The notes under the pieces are model-generated. The model saw only the letters and a program-made list of their open reading frames with translations. It did no database searches and was not told the DNA's origin. A stretch of 52,047 bases of DNA from contig JAPOQK010000086.1 of NCBI GenBank assembly GCA_026710795.1, positions 1 through 52,047 on the forward strand, read 5' to 3'. Position 1 is the first letter of the stretch; every line of letters starts with the position of its first letter. Of this stretch, positions 26,858-35,123 are shown piece by piece. The stretch comes from Candidatus Poribacteria bacterium. Its GTDB lineage: Bacteria > Poribacteria > WGA-4E > WGA-3G. The position numbers and the translations under genes are program-made.

Positions 26858-28129
26858 ATGCAAAAATTAATCATAAACGGTGGCACAAAACTAAAAGGAG
26901 AAGTACAAATTAGTGGTTCAAAAAATGCTGTTCTTCCGATTGCAGTCGCCGCAGCTATTCTTGGGGATAGTTTAAGTGTACTTCACAATGTCCCTAATCT
27001 TACTGACGTTAAAACACTAAGTGCAGTACTTGAAGGTTTAGGTGCTTCCATAACACGAAAAAACGAATCGCTCTATATTGAGCCGATCAATCGTATGGAG
27101 TATGAAGCACCGTATGAATTGGTGCGTCAGATGCGGGCATCCATATATGTATTGGGACCGCTGGTTGCAAAATTGGGAAAAGCAAAAGTTTCATTTCCTG
27201 GAGGATGCGCGATTGGACCACGTCCAGTTGATTTACATATACGAGGGTTAGAGCAATTAGGTGCAGATGTAGATGTAAAAAAAGGATATATTTTTGCACA
27301 AGCAGATCGGTTAGTTGGTGCGGATATGGATCTAACTGGTCAACACGGTCCAAGTGTTGGAGCGACTGCAAATGTTATGATGGCTGCAACTTTGGCGGAT
27401 GGAACAACAGTTATCCGTGGTGCTGCGCGTGAACCTCATATTAGTGATCTCGCCAAGTTTCTTACTGCCATGGGGGCAGACATAGAAGGTATTGGAACTT
27501 CAGTCTTGACAATTCGAGGTGTCAAACAGTTGCACGGAACAGAACACACAGTCGTATCAGACGATATTGAGGCAGGAACATTTATGGTCGCAGGAGCAAT
27601 AACTAATGGAAATGTGTTCGTTCGTGGAATTTCACAACAGCAAATCCCCGCAATTTCTGAGAAACTTACCGAAGCGGGTGTACATTTAGAATGGAACGAC
27701 AAAGGTGTATGGGTCACCGTTCCAGATCAACTCAAAGCAATAGATGTAACCACAGTTCCATTCCCAGGTTTTCCGACAGACATGCAAGCACAAATAATGG
27801 GACTTATGACTCTTGCCTCTGGATCAAGTACAATTACGGAAAATGTACATACGGATCGATTTATACATGCAGCTGAATTGAACAGGATGGGTGCGGATAT
27901 TAGACTTGAGGGACGTAAAGCCATAGTAAATGGTGTTTCATATTTAAGTGGTGCCCCTGTAATGGCTTCCGATTTACGGGCTGGGGCAGTACTTGTCGTA
28001 GCAGGTATGGCAGCTGTTGGTGAAACAGTTGTTTCTCGTATTTATCATATTGACAGAGGATATGAAGCAATTGAAACAAAACTCAATAATCTTGGTGCCA
28101 ATATTGTCAGAGTGAAGGATAATGATTAA
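26858..28129 (+). CDS. murA: UDP-N-acetylglucosamine 1-carboxyvinyltransferase
   Basis: 423 residues. MurA adds enolpyruvate from PEP to UDP-GlcNAc, the first committed step of peptidoglycan synthesis. Lys22-Asn23 in ISGSKNAVLP fall at the same numbers as in E. coli MurA. The catalytic loop is GGCAIGPRPVDLH with Cys117, so the enzyme should be fosfomycin-sensitive, unlike the Asp-type variants. Later motifs are FPTDMQAQ and DLRAGAVLVVAGM. Strong AGGAG before the ATG. It shows that the organism makes peptidoglycan. Followed 32 bases later by hisD. Confidence 0.97.
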   Translation: MQKLIINGGTKLKGEVQISGSKNAVLPIAVAAAILGDSLSVLHNVPNLTDVKTLSAVLEGLGASITRKNESLYIEPINRMEYEAPYELVRQMRASIYVLGPLVAKLGKAKVSFPGGCAIGPRPVDLHIRGLEQLGADVDVKKGYIFAQADRLVGADMDLTGQHGPSVGATANVMMAATLADGTTVIRGAAREPHISDLAKFLTAMGADIEGIGTSVLTIRGVKQLHGTEHTVVSDDIEAGTFMVAGAITNGNVFVRGISQQQIPAISEKLTEAGVHLEWNDKGVWVTVPDQLKAIDVTTVPFPGFPTDMQAQIMGLMTLASGSSTITENVHTDRFIHAAELNRMGADIRLEGRKAIVNGVSYLSGAPVMASDLRAGAVLVVAGMAAVGETVVSRIYHIDRGYEAIETKLNNLGANIVRVKDND

Positions 28130-28161
28130 TTCAGAATGAATAATGGAGCAATTATTTTACC

Positions 28162-29460
28162 ATGTTGCGAATAATTGAAACACAGACTTCAGAAAGCAAA
28201 TCCTTTCTTGAAAAACTAAATGAACGCGGTAAATTAAAGGATGAGGATATAATTAGAACTGTCCGAAAAACCTTGAGTGATGTGCAAATTGAGGGTGACA
28301 AGGCAGTGGCGCGCTATACTCGAAAACTGGACTCACCTCGACTTTCGACTAAAGGACTAAGGGTTCAACGCCGTGAATTCAAGCAAGCCTACTCAGAAGT
28401 AGACGCTGGATATATTGATGCGATTGGACGTGCTCGGAAAAACATAGAAAGTTTCCATCTTAAACAAATGCGTACATCTTGGATTTCCACTGAAGAGGAT
28501 GGGGTCTTGTTGGGGCACCTTATCCGTCCGTTAAGACGCGTTGGTGTATCTGTGCCTTCAATTAGTCAACTATTGGTTTCATCTTTACTGATGAGTGTTG
28601 TTCCAGCAATTGTTGCTGGCGTGGATGAAATTGTGCTGTGTATGGGACCGATGCGTAATAGACAGATTAATCCGCACATGTTGGTTGCAGCAGCCGAATG
28701 TGGTGTGGATGAAATCTATAAATGCGGTGGTGCCCAAGCAGTAGCTGCGATGGCTTATGGAACTGAGACAATTGCTCCTGTTGATAAAATAGTCGGTCCT
28801 GGAAATTTGTATGTCCAACTTGCCAAAAAAGAGGTGTATGGACATGTTGATATTGACAAAATAGCTGGACCGAGTGAAATCCTGGTAATTGCAGATGGCA
28901 CTGCTGATCCTGATTTCGTCGGTGCTGATCTAATCTCACAAGCTGAGCATGGTGCAGAATGCTCTGCTATACTCGTTACCACCTCACTTGGATTTGCTGA
29001 ACAGGTAAAGGGTGCAATTGAACTTCAAGCACAGACCCTACCTCGTCAATACGAACTTGTCAAAGCATTTGAGAATTATGGTGCTGCTATTGTAGTGAAC
29101 GATATAGAGGAAGCAGTTGAAATAGCAAACCATATTGCACCGGAGCACGTGGAATTACACATAGAAAATCCACTTGACTGGATAGGAGAAATTAGGAATG
29201 CAGGGGCAATCTTTATAGGACCTTATTCCCCAGAAGCTGTTGGAGATTACATTGCCGGACCGAACCACATACTCCCAACTGGAACAGCTGCTCGCTATGC
29301 CTCTCCATTGAATGTTGATGATTTTCTTAAAAAGACCAGTATCATTTCCTACACAAAAACTGCTTTAGAGAAAGTTACACCGGATGTCGTCAAACTTGCC
29401 GAAGTGGAAGGTTTGGAAGGTCATGCTGCTGCTATGAAAATTCGATTTGAGGATGAATAG
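28162..29460 (+). CDS. hisD: Histidinol dehydrogenase
   Basis: 432 residues. HisD oxidises L-histidinol to L-histidine in two NAD-dependent steps with zinc. Diagnostic blocks are KCGGAQAVAAMAYGTETI, KIVGPGNLYVQLAKKEVYG, DKIAGPSEILVIAD, LISQAEHGAECSAILVT, IAPEHVELH with the catalytic Glu-His pair, and GPNHILPTGTAARY near the end. All key residues are kept, favouring a true HisD over the sulfopropanediol-dehydrogenase paralogues. No other his gene is adjacent; murA-hisG-hisD neighbours are known from several phyla, and hisG is missing here. Confidence 0.94.
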   Translation: MLRIIETQTSESKSFLEKLNERGKLKDEDIIRTVRKTLSDVQIEGDKAVARYTRKLDSPRLSTKGLRVQRREFKQAYSEVDAGYIDAIGRARKNIESFHLKQMRTSWISTEEDGVLLGHLIRPLRRVGVSVPSISQLLVSSLLMSVVPAIVAGVDEIVLCMGPMRNRQINPHMLVAAAECGVDEIYKCGGAQAVAAMAYGTETIAPVDKIVGPGNLYVQLAKKEVYGHVDIDKIAGPSEILVIADGTADPDFVGADLISQAEHGAECSAILVTTSLGFAEQVKGAIELQAQTLPRQYELVKAFENYGAAIVVNDIEEAVEIANHIAPEHVELHIENPLDWIGEIRNAGAIFIGPYSPEAVGDYIAGPNHILPTGTAARYASPLNVDDFLKKTSIISYTKTALEKVTPDVVKLAEVEGLEGHAAAMKIRFEDE

Positions 29461-29521
29461 CACACATCCTACAATATGGGAAATTCTTTTAGTTAGATTT
29501 TACACTATTTTCAAAACAACA

Positions 29522-30193
29522 ATGCATTATAGACCGTCATTTTATACACCGGGACCACCTGTCGCTACATTTTCTATAGTTGGATATGATCCAGAGAATA
29601 GTGATTTGGGTATCGCTGTGCAATCTAAGTTTTTCGCAGTAGGTGCTGTCGTCCCATGGGCAGAAGCGGGTGTTGGTGCAATTGCAACGCAATCTTGGGC
29701 AAACACCACATACGGTCCTGAAGGATTAAAACTCCTAAAGATTGGTCTTACTGCTCAACAAACACTTGACCACCTGATAAAAGCGGATTCTGGTCGGGAA
29801 TCACGCCAAGTAGGCATAGTAGACGCTAATGGAACCGTTGCCAACTATACTGGTGAAAAATGCAATGGGTGGGCGGGTGCAATTTCAGGAAAACATTATA
29901 CAGCTCAAGGAAATATCCTTACAGGTGAAGATGTAGTGAATTCCATGGGTAATGCATTTGATGAAGCAGAAGGAGAATTGGCTGACAAACTGCTGGTTGC
30001 ACTGTTTGCAGGACAAGAAAAAGGTGGGGATAAACGTGGTCAACAATCAGCAGCTTTACTTGTCGTTAGAAAAAACGGTGGCTATAGTGGTTTCAATGAC
30101 AGGTATATTGATATACGCGTTGACGATGCTGAGAAACCGATAGAGGAACTCCACAGACTCTTAGACATACATAAAAAATTCTATCAGCGTTAA
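29522..30193 (+). CDS. DUF1028 family protein
   Basis: About 223 residues from the ATG at 29522. The core is unmistakable: ATFSIVGYDPENSDLGIAVQ, then SKFFAVGAVVPWAEAGVGAI, ATQSWANTTYGPEGL, and a later YTAQGNILTGEDVV. DUF1028 folds like N-terminal nucleophile hydrolases, but the activity is unknown. The frame is open to a TTG at 29447 overlapping hisD (ATG at 29453); that extra stretch does not resemble the family, and no start has a good ribosome site, so the start is uncertain. Likely co-transcribed with hisD. Confidence 0.88.
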   Translation: MHYRPSFYTPGPPVATFSIVGYDPENSDLGIAVQSKFFAVGAVVPWAEAGVGAIATQSWANTTYGPEGLKLLKIGLTAQQTLDHLIKADSGRESRQVGIVDANGTVANYTGEKCNGWAGAISGKHYTAQGNILTGEDVVNSMGNAFDEAEGELADKLLVALFAGQEKGGDKRGQQSAALLVVRKNGGYSGFNDRYIDIRVDDAEKPIEELHRLLDIHKKFYQR

Positions 30194-30215
30194 TACACAC
30201 CAAGGTAAGATATAT

Positions 30216-30713
30216 CTATCCATTTTGTCCTTGATTGTCATCTAAAATCTCATTTTTTGATAAGATAAGAGTAGGACGATTGAAACTTGTTCGAATTTTA
30301 TTAGCTGCTAATTGAACTGCAGGAATTCGAATGATACGTCTTGCCAACTTCTTTTTTCCTGGAAAATCGCTGATAATCAATCCTGACAGTATGGTCAATA
30401 ACCCTTGACCTGGTATTCCTGGTAAGGCAAGTAACGCACCAAAAACGATTAGTATTCCTCCTATCAGATTTTTGATGATGGAAACTAAGATACGTAGGAA
30501 TGGGTTTTGTATTGGACGTATCTGTTTTGTTTCGTCAAAATAGTCTGCCGGAATAAATGTGATTAATATAGCACACCCAACAATACTTAAGACCAAACTT
30601 GTTCCGGAGAATATAATTACAAATAAATAATGTGTTTCTAAAAAGTTCCAGAGTAGTACCCCCCAATCTTTAATTACATTTCCGCAAGTTATTAGTCCAT
30701 CTATCAACCACAA
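30216..30713 (-). CDS. PGPGW-type transmembrane protein
   Basis: 165 residues from a TTG start preceded by AGGAGA. Two or three membrane spans: about 29-53 (FVIIFSGTSLVLSIVGCAIL), and 85-115 with ALLALPGIPGQGLLTILSGL, the PGxPGxG-type segment of putative PGPGW membrane proteins. The C-terminus is basic then polar. The family has no known function. It lies 21 bases downstream of the SDR gene on the same strand, so it is probably the second gene of that transcript. Confidence 0.75.
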   Translation of the reverse strand: MWLIDGLITCGNVIKDWGVLLWNFLETHYLFVIIFSGTSLVLSIVGCAILITFIPADYFDETKQIRPIQNPFLRILVSIIKNLIGGILIVFGALLALPGIPGQGLLTILSGLIISDFPGKKKLARRIIRIPAVQLAANKIRTSFNRPTLILSKNEILDDNQGQNG

Positions 30714-30734
30714 AGCTGTTCTTCTCCTATCACA

Positions 30735-31505
30735 TTATCGTCGAGACACGGCTCCACCATCTATCGTCAAGATATCACCGCTAATATATGCTGCATCATC
30801 CGAAGCAAGAAACATAACTGCACCGATGTAATCCCATACGGTTGCCCTACGGTCAAGTGGAGCATCGTGCGGTGCTGGTAACAATTCAGGAAGACTATGA
30901 TCCTCTGGTAGATCACCGGGGGCGTTCATACCTGTAGGTGCGCCGCCACCTGGTGCTATTGCATTTACTGTAATGCCATGGGGTCGTAGTTCCAATGCCA
31001 GGCTGCGTGTCAACCGATTCACCGCAGCTTTACTGACACAATAACTTAACACTCCGGCATGCGATTCTTCAGCAAAAATTGATGAATTATTGATGATCCG
31101 TCCCTTAATATTTTGAGCAATCATTACTTTTGCAACAGCCTGTGCACATAGTAGACTTCCCTTAACATTTACAGCCATAACATTGTCAAATTCTTCTGGA
31201 GTCAATTCTAAGAGTGTTTGTCGACCAAGAATGCCGGCATTATTGAAGAGAATATCAATATGATTGAAGGTTTCAATAGAGATATTTACAGCATTGTCAA
31301 CTTGTTCCGGTATTCTGACATCTAATGGGACAGCAATTGCATTGCCTCCATCATTAACGATCTCTGTTGCAACTGCATCTGCATTCCTACCTCCTGCAAC
31401 AACTACTGATGCCCCTTCGCGTGCAAATGCTAAACAGGCTGCACGTCCAATACCGAGTGGACCACCACCTCCAGTAATGAAAACTACACGATTTTTAAAA
31501 CGCAC
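30735..31505 (-). CDS. SDR-family oxidoreductase
   Basis: 256 residues from a GTG preceded by GAGGAAA. Cofactor motif TGGGGPLGIGRAACLA at about 11-26, FNNAGILG for the NNAG motif, a Ser in INNSSIF, and YCVSKAAVNRLT with the Tyr-x3-Lys pair. C-terminal ISGDILTIDGGAV. A variable loop at about 190-222 (MNAPGDLPEDHSLPELLPAP) is longer than in the SDR at 18151 and would line the substrate pocket. The substrate is unknown. Confidence 0.92.
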   Translation of the reverse strand: MRFKNRVVFITGGGGPLGIGRAACLAFAREGASVVVAGGRNADAVATEIVNDGGNAIAVPLDVRIPEQVDNAVNISIETFNHIDILFNNAGILGRQTLLELTPEEFDNVMAVNVKGSLLCAQAVAKVMIAQNIKGRIINNSSIFAEESHAGVLSYCVSKAAVNRLTRSLALELRPHGITVNAIAPGGGAPTGMNAPGDLPEDHSLPELLPAPHDAPLDRRATVWDYIGAVMFLASDDAAYISGDILTIDGGAVSRR

Positions 31506-31657
31506 TGTTTCCTCGCAACGGATATTTTAGTTTATTATAGCAGAATATGAGAAGAATATATATGATTATTTGACATGAAACAGAGGTATTCTATTGACGG
31601 ATTCATTTACCGTTGTATTAAATCATAACTCATAAACAATTGTATGTAATAGTTAGG

Positions 31658-32560
31658 TTAGGAATAGTCAGTTCCTGATGTTGCATTTCGCTCTAAATCA
31701 TAACCTTCTTTTCGTATTCTACGATCAAAGTATAATATTACAACACCTATCACCCATATTGGTACTACGAGTGAATTTATTACAAATTTGGATCCTATCA
31801 TTATTATATAGAATAGAAAACTATTTGTATCGAGCACCTTATTCATAAAAGACCACTCAACGATTGATCTGAAGTCGGTACCACCTGCTAAATTGAATAA
31901 CAAGAATATTGAACTGATTGAAAGTTCGAATATATATTGAAAAGCAGAACTTGATAACAAAAGCAGAACGACTGTGCCAAATACTCTCCACCAGTTTTCA
32001 CGTACAAGGTCGCTACTTCGTTGTAATGCACCGATAGCATTTGTATTTTCTACTAAAACTGCTTCAAGGTAAAAAATCCAACGAACAGAAATATAAATGA
32101 GAATTGGCAAACCGATGACTATAGTCATCACTACAAGTGCCCATGATCCAATATGGATTACTGAAGTCATTGACAATGAAATGAGAAAAAGTGGTATTGC
32201 TTGTGCCAATCTCCACAGAATATAGGATTTTATTATTGTCCAAAGTCTTTTGAATGTATGCTTTAACGCATTTATTGTTGTAATCTCATTACCCAAGTAT
32301 ATACTCGCAGTTACTACCACCATTCCACCCAAACATAATAATGCTATTGGTTGTGAAGCAATACTTGCTAATAATTGTTTAAGGTTATTATCGGATAAGT
32401 ACCCCTTAACAGTATAGTCTATAAGGTTTGATATGAAGTATATCGTGATAAAACTCAAGTAAAGCAAAAAATGTCTTCTGTATAAACTAAATGTTGTATC
32501 CAGAATATCCCAAACACCCAATGGTTGTAGTCTTGATAATTGATCATTGTTCGTTTGCAT
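31658..32560 (-). CDS. Multi-spanning membrane protein (GDPD membrane-domain-like)
   Basis: 300 residues with about six hydrophobic spans. The opening LQPLGVWDILDTTFSLYRRHFLLYL is the pattern of the glycerophosphodiester phosphodiesterase membrane domain and related DUF families (xPLGVxxILDxxFxLYRxxF). The ALQRSSDLVRENWWRVFGT segment near 185 is also typical. No catalytic domain is attached, so a function cannot be given. It lies 34 bases downstream of the DUF4143 ATPase and may share its transcript. Confidence 0.7.
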   Translation of the reverse strand: MQTNNDQLSRLQPLGVWDILDTTFSLYRRHFLLYLSFITIYFISNLIDYTVKGYLSDNNLKQLLASIASQPIALLCLGGMVVVTASIYLGNEITTINALKHTFKRLWTIIKSYILWRLAQAIPLFLISLSMTSVIHIGSWALVVMTIVIGLPILIYISVRWIFYLEAVLVENTNAIGALQRSSDLVRENWWRVFGTVVLLLLSSSAFQYIFELSISSIFLLFNLAGGTDFRSIVEWSFMNKVLDTNSFLFYIIMIGSKFVINSLVVPIWVIGVVILYFDRRIRKEGYDLERNATSGTDYS

Positions 32561-32594
32561 ATTTACATATTCTCATTTGTTATTCATTACTACC

Positions 32595-33740
32595 TCAATG
32601 ATGTTGGGATATATCATCAATTAAAGTATTCAAATTTACAAAACTTACCGATATACCGTTATAGTCTTTTGATAATGTTCTATCAACATCGTATGATACT
32701 ACATAATTCTGTCCATCTGGATATTGTCTGCGAAATGATAGCAATTGACGTGGTGAAAAACTATTTGCAGACCACTTACACTCCACTGCGATTGGTTTGT
32801 TAGGTGTGAGTGTCAGAACAAAATCTACTTCATGACCTCTTTTATCTCTCCAATATCTTATATCTCTTGATTGTGTCTGTGCCATCATCTCGTTCAGGAC
32901 AAAATGTTCCCATAATAAACCGATATCTTCTTGTCTTAGTTGTAACCAACCTTGGTGAAAGCAGACAAATCCTGTGTCAAATCCATAAACTTTTGGTGCT
33001 GCAACAATTTCATTGGATCGTCTTGAACTAAAAGGTCTTATCACGTGGACAACGAAAGTAGCTTCTAACACTGATAGATAATTTGATATTGTGCTGCGAC
33101 TTACTTCACAAGGTGCAGCGAAACGGGTTGCTTCAAAAACTCCCCCACTTTGTGTCATAAGTAGTTCTGTGAATTTTTGAAAGGAGTATCGTCGTTCAAG
33201 TCTAAAAAGTTCCTGAATATCCTTTGCCCAATAAGCATCTGACCATTCTTGGAAATCTGGTTCTGGAAATTTCGTTTCAAGAAAGAAAGGAGGCAACCCA
33301 CCATGTAATAAACGATGTTGAATATCTTTCTTATTAAAATTAACAAGATCCTCCGTTATTATCGGTGTTAACCACAATTCAGTTTTCCGTCCTGCAAGTG
33401 TGTCCCTGAATTTTGCACTTGCACCGAGTGTTGAAGAACCTGTTGCTACTATTTGTATATCGGGATAGTGATCAGCGGCTATTTTTAGTAATTCCGATGG
33501 GTTTGGTAGACGATGGATTTCATCAAGAACGATTCTACTGTTGTTGATACTATCCAGAAATCCTTGCGGATCTTCCATTAAACGTCTGACGCGAGGCAGT
33601 TCACAATCAAAATACTCTATATCTTGCAATGTTTGACACAGGCACGTTTTCCCAACACGACGGACTCCAGAAAGCCATACGATTGAACGACGTTCCCACG
33701 CTTTTTCAATACGATTGAGCCAGAATTCTCTTTTTACCAT
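32595..33740 (-). CDS. AAA-family ATPase with DUF4143 domain
   Basis: 381 residues. Walker A SGVRRVGKTCL near 24-34, Walker B SRIVLDEIHRLP near 69-80, then a sensor-type IVATGSSTLGASAKF. The rest matches DUF4143, ending in RDKRGHEVDFVLTL and PIAVECKW, which resemble the Glu/Asp...Glu-x-Lys core of PD-(D/E)XK nucleases, though nuclease activity is not shown. Such ATPases are common, mobile and poorly understood; some behave like selfish or defence-related elements. The promoter just upstream makes the mRNA apparently leaderless: there is no ribosome site, and the predicted first base is the A of the ATG. Confidence 0.88.
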   Translation of the reverse strand: MVKREFWLNRIEKAWERRSIVWLSGVRRVGKTCLCQTLQDIEYFDCELPRVRRLMEDPQGFLDSINNSRIVLDEIHRLPNPSELLKIAADHYPDIQIVATGSSTLGASAKFRDTLAGRKTELWLTPIITEDLVNFNKKDIQHRLLHGGLPPFFLETKFPEPDFQEWSDAYWAKDIQELFRLERRYSFQKFTELLMTQSGGVFEATRFAAPCEVSRSTISNYLSVLEATFVVHVIRPFSSRRSNEIVAAPKVYGFDTGFVCFHQGWLQLRQEDIGLLWEHFVLNEMMAQTQSRDIRYWRDKRGHEVDFVLTLTPNKPIAVECKWSANSFSPRQLLSFRRQYPDGQNYVVSYDVDRTLSKDYNGISVSFVNLNTLIDDISQHH

Positions 33741-33746
33741 ACAATT

Positions 33747-33775
33747 ATTGTATCAAAATTGCTACTATGTGTCAA
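33747..33775 (-). promoter_or_regulatory. Consensus promoter for the DUF4143 ATPase, leaderless
   Basis: On the minus strand TTGACA (33775-33770) is 17 bases from TACAAT (33752-33747), preceded by TGA (extended -10). The ATG at 33740 begins seven bases after the -10 hexamer, where transcription is expected to start, so little or no 5' leader would remain. Confidence 0.7.
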
Positions 33776-33838
33776 GTCTGTTTGCATATAGTGCTACTAT
33801 TTGATAAGTCCGCTTGCATATAGTAGCACTTTTGATGG
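33774..33838. repeat. Tandem repeats and inverted repeat upstream of the ATPase promoter
   Basis: Two copies of a roughly 33-base unit starting AAGTCTGTTTGCATATAG and AAGTCCGCTTGCATATAG lie next to the promoter. AGTGCTACTAT (33790-33800) and its exact inverse (33820-33830) form an 11-bp inverted repeat, and a third TAGTAGCA-type copy lies inside the promoter spacer. Such an arrangement fits operator sites; a binding protein is not known. Confidence 0.55.
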
Positions 33839-33857
33839 ATAAAATGAAAGACTGATT

Positions 33858-34841
33858 TCAATCAACTACTTCTAAAATATGGTGGATAATATCGTCTGGG
33901 TCAATTCTCTCTGCCTGACCTTCAAAACTTAGGAGAATACGGTGGCGTAGACTTGGTAATACGACTGTTTGTATATCTTCCCGGGCAACGTTATATCTTC
34001 CATCAAGTATTGCTCGGACTTTACTTGCAAGTATTATTGCTTGTGCGCCGCGTGGACTTGAACCGTATCTGACATATTTTTTCGTTTTTTCGGGGGCATC
34101 ATCGGTTTCAGGGTGTGTTCCCATCACAATACGTAATGCATATCTGCGAACATCTTCTGAAATAAGTATTTCTCTGACTATCTGTTCCAATTCATATATC
34201 TTAGTGCCATCACATACCTTATCTACAGAAGGCATTTCGCTTTGTGTCGTGCGTTCCATTACTAAATCAAGTTCATCAAGTGTTGGATATTCAACCTTCA
34301 ATTTAAAGAAGAAGCGATCAAGTTGTGCTTCAGGGAGTGGATATGTGCCTTCCATCTCCAAAGGGTTCTGGGTAGCCATTACAAAAAACGGTAAATCAAG
34401 CGGACGGTGTTGTCCTGATACAGTGACAGACTTTTCCTGCATTGCCTCTAATAAAGCAGATTGGGTTTTAGGTGTTGATCGGTTGATTTCATCTGCAAGG
34501 ACAAGGTTGGCAAAGATGGGACCAGGTTGAAATTCAAAGAACTTGTTACCAGTTTCATCCTCTGCGACTATTGTAGTACCTACAATGTCTGATGGCATCA
34601 GATCCGGAGTGAATTGAATTCTCTGATATTCCAGATCAAGCACTTCTTTAAGAGTGCGTATGAGTAGTGTTTTACCTAATCCGGGTACACCTTCTAATAG
34701 TGCGTGTCCACCTGTCATCAGACAGATTAAAACACCCTCAATTACCTCTTTTTGACCGACAATTCGTTTGGAAATTTCGTTTTGAATTTTTAGATATGTT
34801 TCTCGAAATTCTTCGTGTTTTTGTTCAATTTGTTCGGACAT
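33858..34841 (-). CDS. MoxR-family AAA+ ATPase
   Basis: 327 residues. Walker A EGVPGLGKTLLIR near 45, QFTPDLMPSDIVGT, Walker B LVLADEINRSTPKTQ, then the sensor FFVMATQNPLEMEGTYPLPEAQLDRFFFK motif region and SSPRGAQAI sensor 2. MoxR ATPases act as chaperones for metal-site or complex assembly, usually with a von Willebrand A-domain protein and DUF58. None of these partners lies here: neighbours are the DUF4143 ATPase and WD40 genes, so it is an orphan copy. AGGGAA before the ATG. Confidence 0.93.
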   Translation of the reverse strand: MSEQIEQKHEEFRETYLKIQNEISKRIVGQKEVIEGVLICLMTGGHALLEGVPGLGKTLLIRTLKEVLDLEYQRIQFTPDLMPSDIVGTTIVAEDETGNKFFEFQPGPIFANLVLADEINRSTPKTQSALLEAMQEKSVTVSGQHRPLDLPFFVMATQNPLEMEGTYPLPEAQLDRFFFKLKVEYPTLDELDLVMERTTQSEMPSVDKVCDGTKIYELEQIVREILISEDVRRYALRIVMGTHPETDDAPEKTKKYVRYGSSPRGAQAIILASKVRAILDGRYNVAREDIQTVVLPSLRHRILLSFEGQAERIDPDDIIHHILEVVD

Positions 34842-35123
34842 ATAATTCCCTAAGTTGCCAATAGTAATTCAGATATGTAATGCAATTATTGCTAATCGTC
34901 TGAACCAAGGATTTACGAGATGAGCCGTTTCCAAGATAGTGGACTGTGAACAATCACTAATTATTCCTATATAATATGGTTGTTTTACGTGTGTTTTATT
35001 TTTTATGGTAATCTCATCTTTCAACTATATGTAAAATGTAGCGTAACACACATAATAACGTTTGTCAAGTTATTTTCTATAAATAAAATTATGTTTCTAT
35101 TACCAATTAAGGAGTTTATACAG

